A stretch of 64,000 nucleotides of DNA. Source: Pseudomonadota bacterium (GTDB lineage Bacteria; Pseudomonadota; Alphaproteobacteria; Rhizobiales; Beijerinckiaceae). The notes beneath the pieces were generated by a model. It was not told where the DNA came from and searched no databases. It worked only from the letters and a program-made list of their open reading frames with translations. Positions 1 to 9,846 of the stretch are shown piece after piece. Made by a program: the position numbers and the translations under genes. The DNA lies in assembly GCA_021780435.1 (NCBI GenBank), contig JAJXYV010000200.1:1-64000 (forward strand), written 5' to 3'. Positions within the stretch are counted from its first letter, which is position 1; the number at the start of each line of letters is the position of its first letter.

Positions 1-416
1 ACTTCGAGCTCCACGATCGGAAGACCGTAGGTGGCCGGACCAGCGATGGCCGCGCCGAGTGAGGCTGGATCGAACGCGCTCTTGTGGCACGGGCACACCA
101 AATTCGGGGTTGAATGACCTTCAATCTTCAATGAAGCATCGAGCTGGACGCTACAGCCCATGTGCGTGCAGACCGCGCTGTACGCGACGATCGACCGGTT
201 CGGCCCTACCCCGCCGATGGAACGCCCTACGTCGAGCAGTATGGCCGGAAAGTCGCCGGGAAAGGAAAAAAACAGCGGACGCCAGGGGGTAAGGTCCGCC
301 AGTCGGGCAATTGCCGTACGGCTCACGGCACCGCTGCATCCTGCTGCGACAACGGCGGCGGCTGCCGCGCTTGCAGCAATCATCTCTCTGCGCGAAATCG
401 CGATCGAAGCTACCAC
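1..416 (-). CDS. Rieske [2Fe-2S] protein, C-terminus beyond the window start
   Basis: Minus-strand translation ...SIVAYSAVCTHMGCSVQLDAS...NLVCPCHKSAFDP (CTHxGC / CPCHxS); N-terminal SRREMIAA resembles a Tat signal; GTG start overlaps the stop of the next gene. Confidence 0.75.
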   Translation of the reverse strand, partial: MVASIAISRREMIAASAAAAAVVAAGCSGAVSRTAIARLADLTPWRPLFFSFPGDFPAILLDVGRSIGGVGPNRSIVAYSAVCTHMGCSVQLDASLKIEGHSTPNLVCPCHKSAFDPASLGAAIAGPATYGLPIVELE

Positions 417-871
417 GTCACGACGCTCCTTGGGATTGCTTTCCAAGCCGCGTCAACCGCCGGTGGCAGGTGATGCACGCTCTTGATGAACATGACGGTC
501 TTCCAAACGACCTGGGAGGGAATGGTGTTCTGGAAGGCGGGCATTGGTGAGAAGCGGATGCCGTGCTCAGCCCACCAGTATAGCATGCCCTCTGGATACT
601 GTTCCATCTCGTCAGCAGCGACCTGCGGCGCCTTAGAGTAGAAACCTTGAGCCATGGGCGACGGCTGGCCGTCGGCGAGACCGTGACAGAGGCTGCAATT
701 GCCGACATAGAGACGCATCCCCTCCAGCAGAGTGTCTTCGTTCACGGGAAACGGCGCTTTGAGATTCTGGACTTGCCGCTCGGTGGTGACCGACATAAGG
801 CCGAGCCAGATCCCTACGACGATCGGTACGATCGTCAGCACCGCGACGACGCCTAGCAGGAAACCGCGCAT
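410..871 (-). CDS. c-type cytochrome
   Basis: N-terminal TM/signal, CxxCH (CSLCH) heme motif; start taken at MRGFLLG. Confidence 0.75.
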   Translation of the reverse strand: MRGFLLGVVAVLTIVPIVVGIWLGLMSVTTERQVQNLKAPFPVNEDTLLEGMRLYVGNCSLCHGLADGQPSPMAQGFYSKAPQVAADEMEQYPEGMLYWWAEHGIRFSPMPAFQNTIPSQVVWKTVMFIKSVHHLPPAVDAAWKAIPRSVVTW

Positions 872-1038
872 TGAGTGCTCTTGCCGCTCCCTTAAAGGCC
901 CCACCGGCTCCATTAGCCCTCTTCGCCGGAGAACGAACTAAAACAGATGATAACCGAAGAGCCAAGGGTTGGCCGGACTGCATGTAACCTCGGGCAAAGC
1001 TATAAGTGGCGCCTGCGCAGCGAAGGATCGGCGGCTGA

Positions 1039-1590
1039 TCATGTCGCGCCCGGCAGCATGCGCACCAGCGTGCGGTCGTGGAACACATAATGGTGAATCA
1101 GCGCGGCGCCGGCATGCAGTCCAGCGAGGATGAGAAGGCCGTTGGCAAGGACTTCATGCGCGTAGAGAATGCGCTCGGCGGCTTCGTGGTCGCGCGGCCA
1201 AGGCGATGCAAGATCACAGATGCCGAAAATCGGCAATGCTCTGCCTTCCTTCAGCTGCACGACCATGCCGACCACCGGGACGACTACGAGCAACCCATAA
1301 AGCGCATAGTGCGTGAGGCCGGAGGCAAAGTTCAAGAACGCCCCGAAGCGCGTCGGCTCCGGCGGAGGCGGCGGATTGACGGCGCGCCAGCCGAGCCGCA
1401 CAATGAGGAGGGTAATCACCAATTCGCCAAGCATCATATGTGCCGGAAGCGCGAAAGCGCGCGGCAGCCCTGTGGGGAAACCGTCGATCAGCTGGCCGAG
1501 CGACCAGGCGTTGCTCACGCAAATCACCGTCAGCCAGTGCAGCGCACGCGAGATTGCCCCATAGCGGGTAAGCGAGTTTGTCAATTGCAT
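1039..1590 (-). CDS. cytochrome b561-type membrane protein
   Basis: ORF 183 aa with several TM helices and conserved His (RALHWLTV, ALPAHMMLGE, YAHEVLANGLLILAGLHAGAALIHH). Confidence 0.75.
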   Translation of the reverse strand: MQLTNSLTRYGAISRALHWLTVICVSNAWSLGQLIDGFPTGLPRAFALPAHMMLGELVITLLIVRLGWRAVNPPPPPEPTRFGAFLNFASGLTHYALYGLLVVVPVVGMVVQLKEGRALPIFGICDLASPWPRDHEAAERILYAHEVLANGLLILAGLHAGAALIHHYVFHDRTLVRMLPGAT

Positions 1591-1860
1591 CGATGATGGG
1601 GACCGTTACGGAGCTGGCGTGAATGCTACGCGGCCTTCGCGGTTTGGTCAAGATGCTCGTTGGACGGGACGGCTTTCGCCTTGCGCTTTGCGAGCGCCGT
1701 CTTCAGAAGCGGAAGCCTCTCTTTCATGATCTCGATCATATATCCTGCGAACTCGCTGTGCGCAACGACCGCCTTTTTCTGCTCGGACGACCATCTCTCC
1801 GCCTGGCGCCTGGAACGTTCCGCCGACGAGCCGGGCTTCCGGCTGTCGATCGAGGAAGGA

Positions 1861-3927
1861 CTAGCCTGGATTTCCACGCACCGAGATTTGCCTAACGCGG
1901 ACGGCTGTCGCGGGGTCATTCGAGCAGTCGCAATGATCGGCCGGCCCACCAGGGTACGGCAACCGGTTTGTTGACGAGACCGGAGGCGAGAACGATGGGG
2001 AGGTGGGCGCGGCGGTGGAAGCGGAGGCGGATTTCGGCGGGGGTAACGGCGACCTCGGCGGACATGTCGATGAGGTCGCGGAAGATCTGCCGGGCCTGTG
2101 CGTCGTCGTATCCGCGCATGCGTCGGGCCATCAATCGATAGAAGCCGCTGGCCAGGACGAGGAGTGCCATGTCGAAGTCGACCTTGAGGCCGACGGCCGA
2201 GGAGAGCGCGTCGATGTGGAAGAAGCGCACCGCGTCGGAGAGGGCGTTTTCGATGAGCATGCGCCTGGCGTAACGAGCGACCAGCTGTCGGGCGGTGGCG
2301 TGGTTGTCGTTGCTGAGCAGGATGGTGGGCTGGTCGTGGCCGAGATCGGTGATGAAGAGCTGGCGGAAGGTGCGCCGGTGCAGACGGACTTTCTGCTCGA
2401 AGACACGTGGGGTTTGATATTTGCGCTGCGGCAGGTCGAGAGAGATGGTGCGCCAAGCGGATTGGGGCAGCGCTTGGACCTCGGCGAGGAGGCCGGCTGA
2501 ACGGCGCCGCAGCGTCATGAAGGTGATGCCGGCCTGATCGAGGCGGCCGAGCCCTTCATGGGTGGTGAGCTTCGAATCGAAGACGAGATGCTGCGGCGGG
2601 CGGCCGTGGTTGCGGCTCCAGAAGTCGACGAAGCGGAACACCTCGTCGGCCTCCTCCCCCTTGCGGATATTTGCGTTGGAGTAGCAGAAGACCTGCGTGT
2701 CGGCATCCTGGGCGAGGAAGGTGAGGATGCTGGGCTGGCGGCGGCTGCGCTTGGCGAGATAGTGCGATTGCACGACAGGATGCTCGCCGAAGTAGGGCAC
2801 GGTGTGGAAGTCGAGATTGAAGGACTGGCCCGGGATGAGCGCGTCGCCGGCGATGCGGGCGTGCCAGCCGCCGAGCAGGCGGGCGACTTTATCGGGGGTG
2901 ACGCGCGAGGAATACTCCGAGAGGAAGCTCTTCTTCGGCATGGCGTTGAGGCCGCAGAACAGCGCCAGGCCGGGGTCGGCGACCAGCGCCATGACATGGC
3001 TCTTGCGCTCGATCGACCACAGCTTGAGGGCGAGCGCCGCGCGCAAGGCATGGCCAGCCGAGATCATGCGCGAGCCCGGCAGCCTGGCCTGCCGGGCCAG
3101 GCCCTCGGCATCGAGGCGGACGAGATCGGCGACGAACAGGAACAGCCCGCCGAGCCGGGTGGTGAACTCGCGCGGGCTGAGCGAGAAGCGGCGCACATCG
3201 GCAACCGCCTCGGTGCTGGGGCCGATCCCCGCGGGGCGCTCCTCGTCGAGCCGGCGCGGCAGCGGCGCGAAGCCTTCGCCCCGCAGTACCTCGCGCACCG
3301 CGGTGGGGCTGAGCGGCGTTCCGGCTTCCTTGAGCGCGGCGCTGATGTCGTAGATCGAATAGTTGCGCTTTCTGAGGGCGATGATCTGCTCCTGTGCCCG
3401 ATCCTTCTGGGGTCGCGTGCGCGGCCCGCGACGCGACACGGCGAAGAACTCGGGCAGCCGGCCGTGGCGAAAGTCGTGGCAGAGGATGCGGAAGGCGCCG
3501 GGCGAGTAGCCGAACTGGCGGGCGACCTCGGCGGAGGGACGGGCTTGGAGGAAATAGGCGCGCAGGGCCTCGTACTGGCGCTGGCGCGCCGACGCCGGCG
3601 CGGCGAAGAAGCGGCGGCATTCCGTTAGGTCTTTTGGTGCTCCGATAGGCACATTTTCTAATCTCACATACCAGCCCTGGTGTCAAGCGCCGTTATGGGA
3701 GACAATCGCTTGAACTGCGATGAATCGGCCTCCCATCGACGCATCTGCCATCTCAGGGATTTTGCGGGAGAAAACGCGGTCGGCGGCGAGGTCAGCTGGT
3801 GACTTCGACAAAATCGCCTATCAGAACACCATTTGAGATAACAACTCTACCGCTAAATCGATTCTCGCGACTCGCTTGATAGAGCCGCTCCGTTAGGGGA
3901 ATCTCGGTGCGTGGAAATCCAGGCTAG
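1861..3927 (-). mobile_element. Insertion sequence with DDE-type transposase and ~37-bp terminal inverted repeats
   Basis: 1861-1897 CTAGCCTGGATTTCCACGCACCGAGATTTGCCTAACG is the reverse complement of 3891-3927 with 2 mismatches; transposase ORF lies between. Confidence 0.85.
1916..3667 (-). CDS. IS transposase (583 aa, family not resolved)
   Basis: Long ORF with HTH-like N-terminus and DDE-type core, flanked by TIRs. Confidence 0.75.
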   Translation of the reverse strand: MRLENVPIGAPKDLTECRRFFAAPASARQRQYEALRAYFLQARPSAEVARQFGYSPGAFRILCHDFRHGRLPEFFAVSRRGPRTRPQKDRAQEQIIALRKRNYSIYDISAALKEAGTPLSPTAVREVLRGEGFAPLPRRLDEERPAGIGPSTEAVADVRRFSLSPREFTTRLGGLFLFVADLVRLDAEGLARQARLPGSRMISAGHALRAALALKLWSIERKSHVMALVADPGLALFCGLNAMPKKSFLSEYSSRVTPDKVARLLGGWHARIAGDALIPGQSFNLDFHTVPYFGEHPVVQSHYLAKRSRRQPSILTFLAQDADTQVFCYSNANIRKGEEADEVFRFVDFWSRNHGRPPQHLVFDSKLTTHEGLGRLDQAGITFMTLRRRSAGLLAEVQALPQSAWRTISLDLPQRKYQTPRVFEQKVRLHRRTFRQLFITDLGHDQPTILLSNDNHATARQLVARYARRMLIENALSDAVRFFHIDALSSAVGLKVDFDMALLVLASGFYRLMARRMRGYDDAQARQIFRDLIDMSAEVAVTPAEIRLRFHRRAHLPIVLASGLVNKPVAVPWWAGRSLRLLE

Positions 3928-3957
3928 AAGCTGGTCGAGCCCTGTTCGGGCCGAGCC

Positions 3958-5226
3958 TTGCCGGACTCGATGCGGCGCCACGAAAGTCCGCCGATCCGGA
4001 ATCGAGGAGCCCGGCAATCGCGAACCGACCCTTCCGCGCCAACGGTCGCAACGGCGACACCCACGACCTCGTCGTCATCGGCGCCGGCTCGGCCGGCTTC
4101 TCGGCGGCCATCACGGCCGCCGATCAGGGCGCACAAGCAGCTCTCGTCGGCAGCGGCACCATCGGCGGCACCTGCGTCAATATCGGCTGTGTGCCATCGA
4201 AACGCCCGGGCCGCAGCCCGTTTCGCCGGGATCACGGCGGAGGCCGAACTGAGCGACTGGCGCGGAACCGTCCGTCAGAAGTACGCTTTCGCTTCCGAGC
4301 TGCGCCAGGCCAAGTATGTCGACCTGCTGCCGGCTTACAACGGCATCGCCTACCATGAAGGACCAGCACGCCTCATCGACGGCGGCGTCGAGATGGACGG
4401 CACGCGCATTGCCGCTGGCAGGATCATCATGGCGACCGGCGCACGGCCGGCAGTGCCCGCCATTCCCGGCATCGAGGCCGTGCCCTATCTGACCAGCACG
4501 ACCGCGCTCGATCTCGAGGAGCTGCCGCGCTCGCTGCTCGTCGTGGGTGGCGGCTATATCGGTACGGAGCTCGCGCAGATGTTCGCCCGCGTCAGTGTGA
4601 AAGTGACGCTGGTCTGCCGCTCTTGTCTGCTGCCCGAGGCCGAGCCGGAAATCGGCGCGGCCCTGACCGGGTATCTCGCGGAGGAAGGGATCACCGTGGT
4701 CCCGGGTATTGCGTATCGCGCGATCCGCAAAACGGAGAGGGGTATTTCTCTGACCGTCACGCGCGACGGCGAGGATATGGCGATAGACGCTGATGAGGTG
4801 CTGGTCGCCACCAGGCGCACCCCCAACATCGAAGGCCTCGGGCTTGCCGAACACGGCATCGCCGTCTCGCAGAAGGGCGGCATCGTGGTCGATGACCGTA
4901 TGCGCACGACCAAAGTCGGCGTTTATGCCGCCGGCGACGTCACCGGCCGCGACCAGTTCGTCTACATGGCCGCCTATGGCGCCAAACTCGCCGCCAAGAA
5001 CGCCCTCAACGGCGACAGCTTGCGCTACGACAACAGCGCCATGCCCGCGATCGTCTTCACCGATCCGCAGGTGGCGAGGGTCGGCTTGACCGAGTCTGCC
5101 CCGCGCGCAGCCGGACATGCGGTTCGCATTTCGACACTCGGACTCGACCAGGTGCTGCGCGCGCTCGCCGCACGGGACACTCGCGGGCTCATCAAGCTCG
5201 TGGCCGACGCCGATACCGGCCGTTGA
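3958..5226 (+). pseudogene. merA: Mercuric reductase remnant (frameshifted, C-terminally truncated)
   Basis: [16 protein letters not shown] in one frame, then [28 protein letters not shown]...LIKLVADADTGR* in another; C-terminal dimerisation/Cys-pair region missing. Confidence 0.8.
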
Positions 5227-5680
5227 TCCTCTCCTTCCGGAACAGCGTTTCGATGAGCGGGCATTCCGGGCCACTGCCGCCGTCATCGCAGTTCTGATGT
5301 CCTGGCCGGCTCACCCAGCGGACAAGACCGTCGTTCTCGATGTGAAAAACGCGCCCTTCTAGGGTAACCTGGTGGCCTGTGTTCCGATCAGTAAAAGGAT
5401 AGGCGCCGACGATCCGCTCGCCATCGAGAACAACCAGGTCGCGCCGGCGAAGCTCTTGAAGCAGAGGCCGAATGGCCGTCTCGCTTGAAGCTCGCTGCGC
5501 TCGGCTTTGCCAAGGATGTAGCAAAGTTATCATGCTGTGCCGGCTAAGATGGCGTTCACTTGAACGCGAAAGCGGATTGCGGCTCACGATCCTACGATAG
5601 CTATCGAGTACTTTTGCTGGGACCATGCAGCGGGAGGCTGACGGTAGTTTTGGCGACTGCGCCTGCGGTGTTGTGGTCAA
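5192..5680 (-). pseudogene. MerB-like organomercurial lyase fragment
   Basis: LVVLDGERIVGAYPFTDRNTGHQVTLEGR resembles the MerB region; rest not recognisable; lies tail-to-tail with merA. Confidence 0.45.
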
Positions 5681-6071
5681 CAGCGATATTGAAAATCTGA
5701 AAGTCGACCGATCGATGCTGATAGTTGCTGAAACCGAGGTGCCTACCGCGCGACCAGCGACCTCAATGCGGGCAATCTAATTGGTGACATGCGCTCGGCA
5801 AAGAACCGACTTCTGCCGCGCTGTGGCCGGCATAGAGCGCCGCCGCTGCGACGGAAAAAAGGTTACGCATGGGGCATTGCGCGTGGGGCATCTGTGCAAC
5901 TCTCGGCGAGATGCCCTGGTGGTGAAAGTCTACGGCACCTGCGCTAGTCTAAAGGTCCGGTCTCGACCGAGGACCTTCCGGGACTTGGCTGTCAAACCGT
6001 TGCGAGTTTTCTATGCACGGGATGTCAATATTTTCTGGTTCGGCATCCTCAAGCGTGTTCGGGTCTGAAGC

Positions 6072-6810
6072 ATGGGCGCCTCTCTCTACGAGCCGATCCA
6101 CGTCTACAAGCCCCTCGCGCCGGACATCGGAATCGTCGATGGCCCGTTCGAATACCTGACCGTACCCGGAATCAGGCTGCCGCTTCCGTTCACGACCAGG
6201 ATGACCGTGGTGCGCCTCACAAACGGCGACCTCTTCCTACATTCGCCGATCAAGTTCGATGAGAGACTGGCCAGGAAGCTGCAGGGGTTGGGGAGGATTC
6301 GTCACCTCGTGTCGCCCAACCAGTTCCATTATGCACACATCGGGGAATGGGCGAGAACGTTTCCTGAAACGATCTCCTGGGCGTCGCCTCATGTGCGCCG
6401 ACGGGCGCACGCCCGGCACGTGCACGTCGACTTCACGAGAGACCTCGACAGCGATGCGCCCGAAGAATGGAATCGCGAGATCGACCAACTGCTTTTTCCC
6501 GGCGGCTATTTCAAGGAGTTCATTTTCTTTCGTCGCGGACGCTGATACTCACTGACACGTCATCAACATCGAACTGGACAAGATTTCCGAGCCATGGCGA
6601 ACGGCCAGCAAGCTCGCCGGGATGTATCATCCCTACGGCCAAATATTCTTCGGTATGCGCCTGCCGTTGCTCGTCCAGCGACAAAAGGCGAAAGCGGTGA
6701 TCGAAAAGATCCACTGCTGGCAGCCGCAGCGAATTGTGCTCAGCCATGGCCGCTGCTTTGACGCGGATGCTGACAACGTCATCCGCAGATTTTCGGAGCA
6801 TGGCCTGCCA
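6072..6810 (+). pseudogene. DUF4336-like protein with frameshifts
   Basis: MGASLYEPIHVYKPLAPDIGIVDGPFEYL... continues as LILTDT and VINIELDKISEPWRTASKLAGMYHPYGQIFF...RIVLSHGR in other frames. Confidence 0.55.
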
Positions 6811-6826
6811 ACGACGAGCGACGCTT

Positions 6827-7447
6827 TTAGGTCTCCGGCCGGAACAGCCAGTCCGCGAGACGCCGCCCCGCTTCCGCTGCAATCACCATCCCAGCCGTTA
6901 CGATGAGTGATTGGACCAGTGGCCGATCGGCGCATGGTGACGCGATTGTCTGCGCCAGAAACCACGGAGCGTGGAAGAAGCCATAAAACGGCGCGATCCA
7001 GAAGAAGGCGAGGAAGATGAACAGCGACACTCGCTCCGTCGGCGCACGCAATGCAGCCGACCGAGCCAGCCAGGTCATGCCGAACGCACCGAACAGGGCA
7101 ATCGAGATACGCCACGGTACCAGCGGCTCGCATAGAAAGTCGCGGCTCGCGGGAAACGCCGAAACCACAGTCCACAAACCAATCGCGGCCACTGCGAAAT
7201 CCACACCGTGCCGCCACCAGTCGACCGATCGGGAGAAGCGCGCCTGGAACGGCGCCGGAACACGCAGCATCCCGACGGCGCCCCCGACGATTAGGGTCGA
7301 TACCAAGGCCAGAGCTAGGGTATTCGGTTGACCCAAGCGGCTGAGAAACCCGACAGATGCAACGGCTGCTATGAACGCGGCGGCCGAAGCCGCTCCTTCG
7401 ATCAAACGCATCTTCGTTGGCTGCTCTTGAATCACGGCGCGATCCAT
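6827..7447 (-). CDS. Polytopic membrane protein, unknown function
   Basis: 206-aa ORF with ~6 hydrophobic segments. Confidence 0.5.
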   Translation of the reverse strand: MDRAVIQEQPTKMRLIEGAASAAAFIAAVASVGFLSRLGQPNTLALALVSTLIVGGAVGMLRVPAPFQARFSRSVDWWRHGVDFAVAAIGLWTVVSAFPASRDFLCEPLVPWRISIALFGAFGMTWLARSAALRAPTERVSLFIFLAFFWIAPFYGFFHAPWFLAQTIASPCADRPLVQSLIVTAGMVIAAEAGRRLADWLFRPET

Positions 7448-7449
7448 AT

Positions 7450-7476
7450 TATTCGTATGTCGTCGATCAACGAATA
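7450..7476. promoter_or_regulatory. Inverted repeat TATTCGT-N13-ACGAATA upstream of arsR, operator candidate
   Basis: Perfect 7-bp arms 10 bp before the arsR start. Confidence 0.45.
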
Positions 7477-7486
7477 GGGTACTCCA

Positions 7487-7843
7487 GTGGCGGCTGTCAA
7501 ATTCCGAATGAGGAAGCGAGCCGAGACCACGGCGCCGACCGCCGCTCCCTCACATGAACAAGTGGCGAAAATCGCTAAGGCCCTCGCGCATCCGGCGCGG
7601 GTCCAGATTGTCGAGACCTTGCTGCGGCGAACGACCTGCATCGGCTGCGATCTCGTCGAAGAGATCGGGCTCGCAGCATCGACGACATCGGAGCACCTGC
7701 GCATCCTCAAGGAGGCCGGGCTCATCATCGGCGAAATCGCCCACCCGCGGATTTGCTATTCGCTCGATCCCCGGGCAATCGCTCCCCTCACATCCTTCCT
7801 CGAAGCCATCGAAGCCGGGCGACCTCCCGTGCTGCCGGAGTAG
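7487..7843 (+). CDS. arsR: ArsR-family winged-helix regulator
   Basis: IAKALAHPARVQIVETLLRR...LAASTTSEHLRILKEAGLI; directly upstream of ACR3. Confidence 0.85.
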   Translation: MAAVKFRMRKRAETTAPTAAPSHEQVAKIAKALAHPARVQIVETLLRRTTCIGCDLVEEIGLAASTTSEHLRILKEAGLIIGEIAHPRICYSLDPRAIAPLTSFLEAIEAGRPPVLPE

Positions 7844-7847
7844 TAAT

Positions 7848-8954
7848 ATGTCGACATTCGAACGTTACCTGACCATCTGGGTCGCGCTTTGCATCGTCGC
7901 CGGCGTCGCGCTCGGCCACTTTTTTCCGACTTTTTTCCATGCGGTCGGCGCGGCCGAAGTCGCCAAAGTTAATCTGCCCGTCGCGGTGCTGATCTGGCTG
8001 ATGATCATACCGATGCTGGTCAAGATCGACTTCGCGGCGCTCGGACAGGTGAAGGAGCACTGGCGCGGCATCGGCGTGACGCTGTTCATAAATTGGGGCG
8101 TCAAGCCGTTCTCGATGGCTCTCCTCGGCTGGCTGTTCATCGGCTGGCTGTTCATCGGCTGGCTGTTCAAGGCCTATCTCCCCGCCGACCAGATCAACAG
8201 CTACATCGCTGGCCTTATCTTGCTCGCCGCCGCGCCCTGCACCGCCATGGTGTTCGTCTGGAGCAATCTGTCGGATGGCGAGCCGCATTTTACGTTGAGC
8301 CAGGTCGCCCTCAACGACCTCATCATGGTCGTTGCCTTCGCACCGATCGTGGGGCTTCTGCTTGGCCTCTCCGCCATCACCGTGCCGTGGGAGACGCTGC
8401 TTCTGTCAGTCGTGCTTTACATCGTCGTGCCTGTCATCATCGCCCAAATCGTTCGCCGGTCGATCATGGCGGGCGGCGGCGAGCCTGCCTTGCTCCGACT
8501 TCTCAAGACCTTGCAGCCGCTCTCCCTCGTCGCACTGCTCATGACGCTCGTGCTGCTGTTCGGATTCCAGGGCGAGCAGATCCTGGCGCAGCCGCTGATC
8601 ATCGTGATGCTGGCGGTGCCGATCCTGATTCAGGTCTATTTCAACGCCGGCCTTGCCTATCTGCTCAATCGCGCGACCGGCGAAGCCCATTGCGTTGCCG
8701 CGCCTTCCGCGCTTATCGGCGCCAGCAATTTCTTCGAGCTCGCGGTCGCTGCCGCCATCAGCCTCTTCGGCTTCAATTCCGGAGCGGCACTGGCCACTGT
8801 GGTGGGCGTCCTGATCGAGGTTCCAGTGATGCTGTCGGTCGTGAAGATCGTAAACAGCACGCGCGGCTGGTACGAGGCGGGTCCGGCGGTCAAGCGGCGT
8901 GCCACAACGGATCCGGTTGCGCGGGCAGAAATGCAGGAGGCTGCCCGTGGCTGA
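7848..8954 (+). CDS. arsB: Arsenite efflux permease ACR3 (ArsB)
   Basis: ACR3 motifs (LAAAPCTAMVFVWSNLSDGEPHFTLSQVALNDLIMV); ATG 7848. Confidence 0.9.
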   Translation: MSTFERYLTIWVALCIVAGVALGHFFPTFFHAVGAAEVAKVNLPVAVLIWLMIIPMLVKIDFAALGQVKEHWRGIGVTLFINWGVKPFSMALLGWLFIGWLFIGWLFKAYLPADQINSYIAGLILLAAAPCTAMVFVWSNLSDGEPHFTLSQVALNDLIMVVAFAPIVGLLLGLSAITVPWETLLLSVVLYIVVPVIIAQIVRRSIMAGGGEPALLRLLKTLQPLSLVALLMTLVLLFGFQGEQILAQPLIIVMLAVPILIQVYFNAGLAYLLNRATGEAHCVAAPSALIGASNFFELAVAAAISLFGFNSGAALATVVGVLIEVPVMLSVVKIVNSTRGWYEAGPAVKRRATTDPVARAEMQEAARG

Positions 8955-9381
8955 GTCCACGAATGTGGTGATCCATCACAATCCCGGGTGCGGCACCTCG
9001 CGCAACGTGCTCGCGATCATCGAGGCTGCGGGCTATCGCCCGACCGTGATCGAATACCTCAAGACCGGCTGGACCAGGCCACAGCTTCTGGGCCTGTTCG
9101 CGGCAGCGGGTCTCACTCCTCGAACTGCACTGCGCGAGACCAAGTCACCAGCGGCCGAGTTGGGATTGCTGAACCCTTCCGTCGATGATGAAACCTTGCT
9201 GGCCGCCATGGTCGAGCACCCGGTCCTGGTCAACCGGCCGATCGTCTGCGCGGCAAAAGGTGTGAAGCTGTGTCGGCCTAGCGAGACGGTACTGGATCTT
9301 CTCGACCGTCTTCCGCCAGGGCCGTTTCGCAAGGAAGACGGTTCTCTGCTGATCGACGCGGAAGGGCGGCGAGTCGGCTGA
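8947..9381 (+). CDS. arsC: Arsenate reductase, ArsC/Spx type
   Basis: VVIHHNPGCGTSRNVLAIIEAAG...LVNRPIV; GTG 8947, overlaps arsB. Confidence 0.9.
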   Translation: MAESTNVVIHHNPGCGTSRNVLAIIEAAGYRPTVIEYLKTGWTRPQLLGLFAAAGLTPRTALRETKSPAAELGLLNPSVDDETLLAAMVEHPVLVNRPIVCAAKGVKLCRPSETVLDLLDRLPPGPFRKEDGSLLIDAEGRRVG

Positions 9382-9546
9382 TCCGCTCGGTCCTATGGCA
9401 TCTTCTGCAGGCTCCCAGAAAAAGGCATTCGCCCTGAATCTGCTCGGACCGCTCGCCGGGTATCCCGCCGCGTAGGACGAAAAGCCCGGTGAGTTTATTC
9501 TGTTAATGCGCTTGACCGCATATGCGCATGAGCTTATATTTCACCC

Positions 9547-9846
9547 ATGCAAACTGCGATAGACCTTCTCGCCGCTCTTGCGGAGCCCACGCGCCTCGCC
9601 GCTATCCGGCTTCTCTGGGATGGCCGCGAACATTGCGTCTGCGAGCTCATGCGCGACCTCGGTGCAACCCAGTCGCGCATGTCGAGGCATATGGCGATGC
9701 TGAAGCAGGCCGGTCTCGTCGTTGACCGTCGCGATGCGCAGTGGGTTCGGTATCGGCGCAACCCGGATCTCCCTGAGGCTTCTGCGGCCATCGTCGACGC
9801 GGTGCTCGCAAGCTTGCCAAAAGTACCAAAAAGGAAAGCAGCATGA
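9547..9846 (+). CDS. ArsR-family regulator
   Basis: LAALAEPTRLAAIRLLWDGREHCVCELMRDLGATQSRMSRHMAMLKQAGLV. Confidence 0.85.
   Translation: MQTAIDLLAALAEPTRLAAIRLLWDGREHCVCELMRDLGATQSRMSRHMAMLKQAGLVVDRRDAQWVRYRRNPDLPEASAAIVDAVLASLPKVPKRKAA

Noticed and set aside
1916-3628. Long overlapping ORFs on the opposite strand of the transposase (2558-3628 +, 2889-3686 - and others)
   Set aside because: High-GC spurious ORFs with low-complexity R/A/G-rich translations; the 583-aa frame carries the transposase signal.
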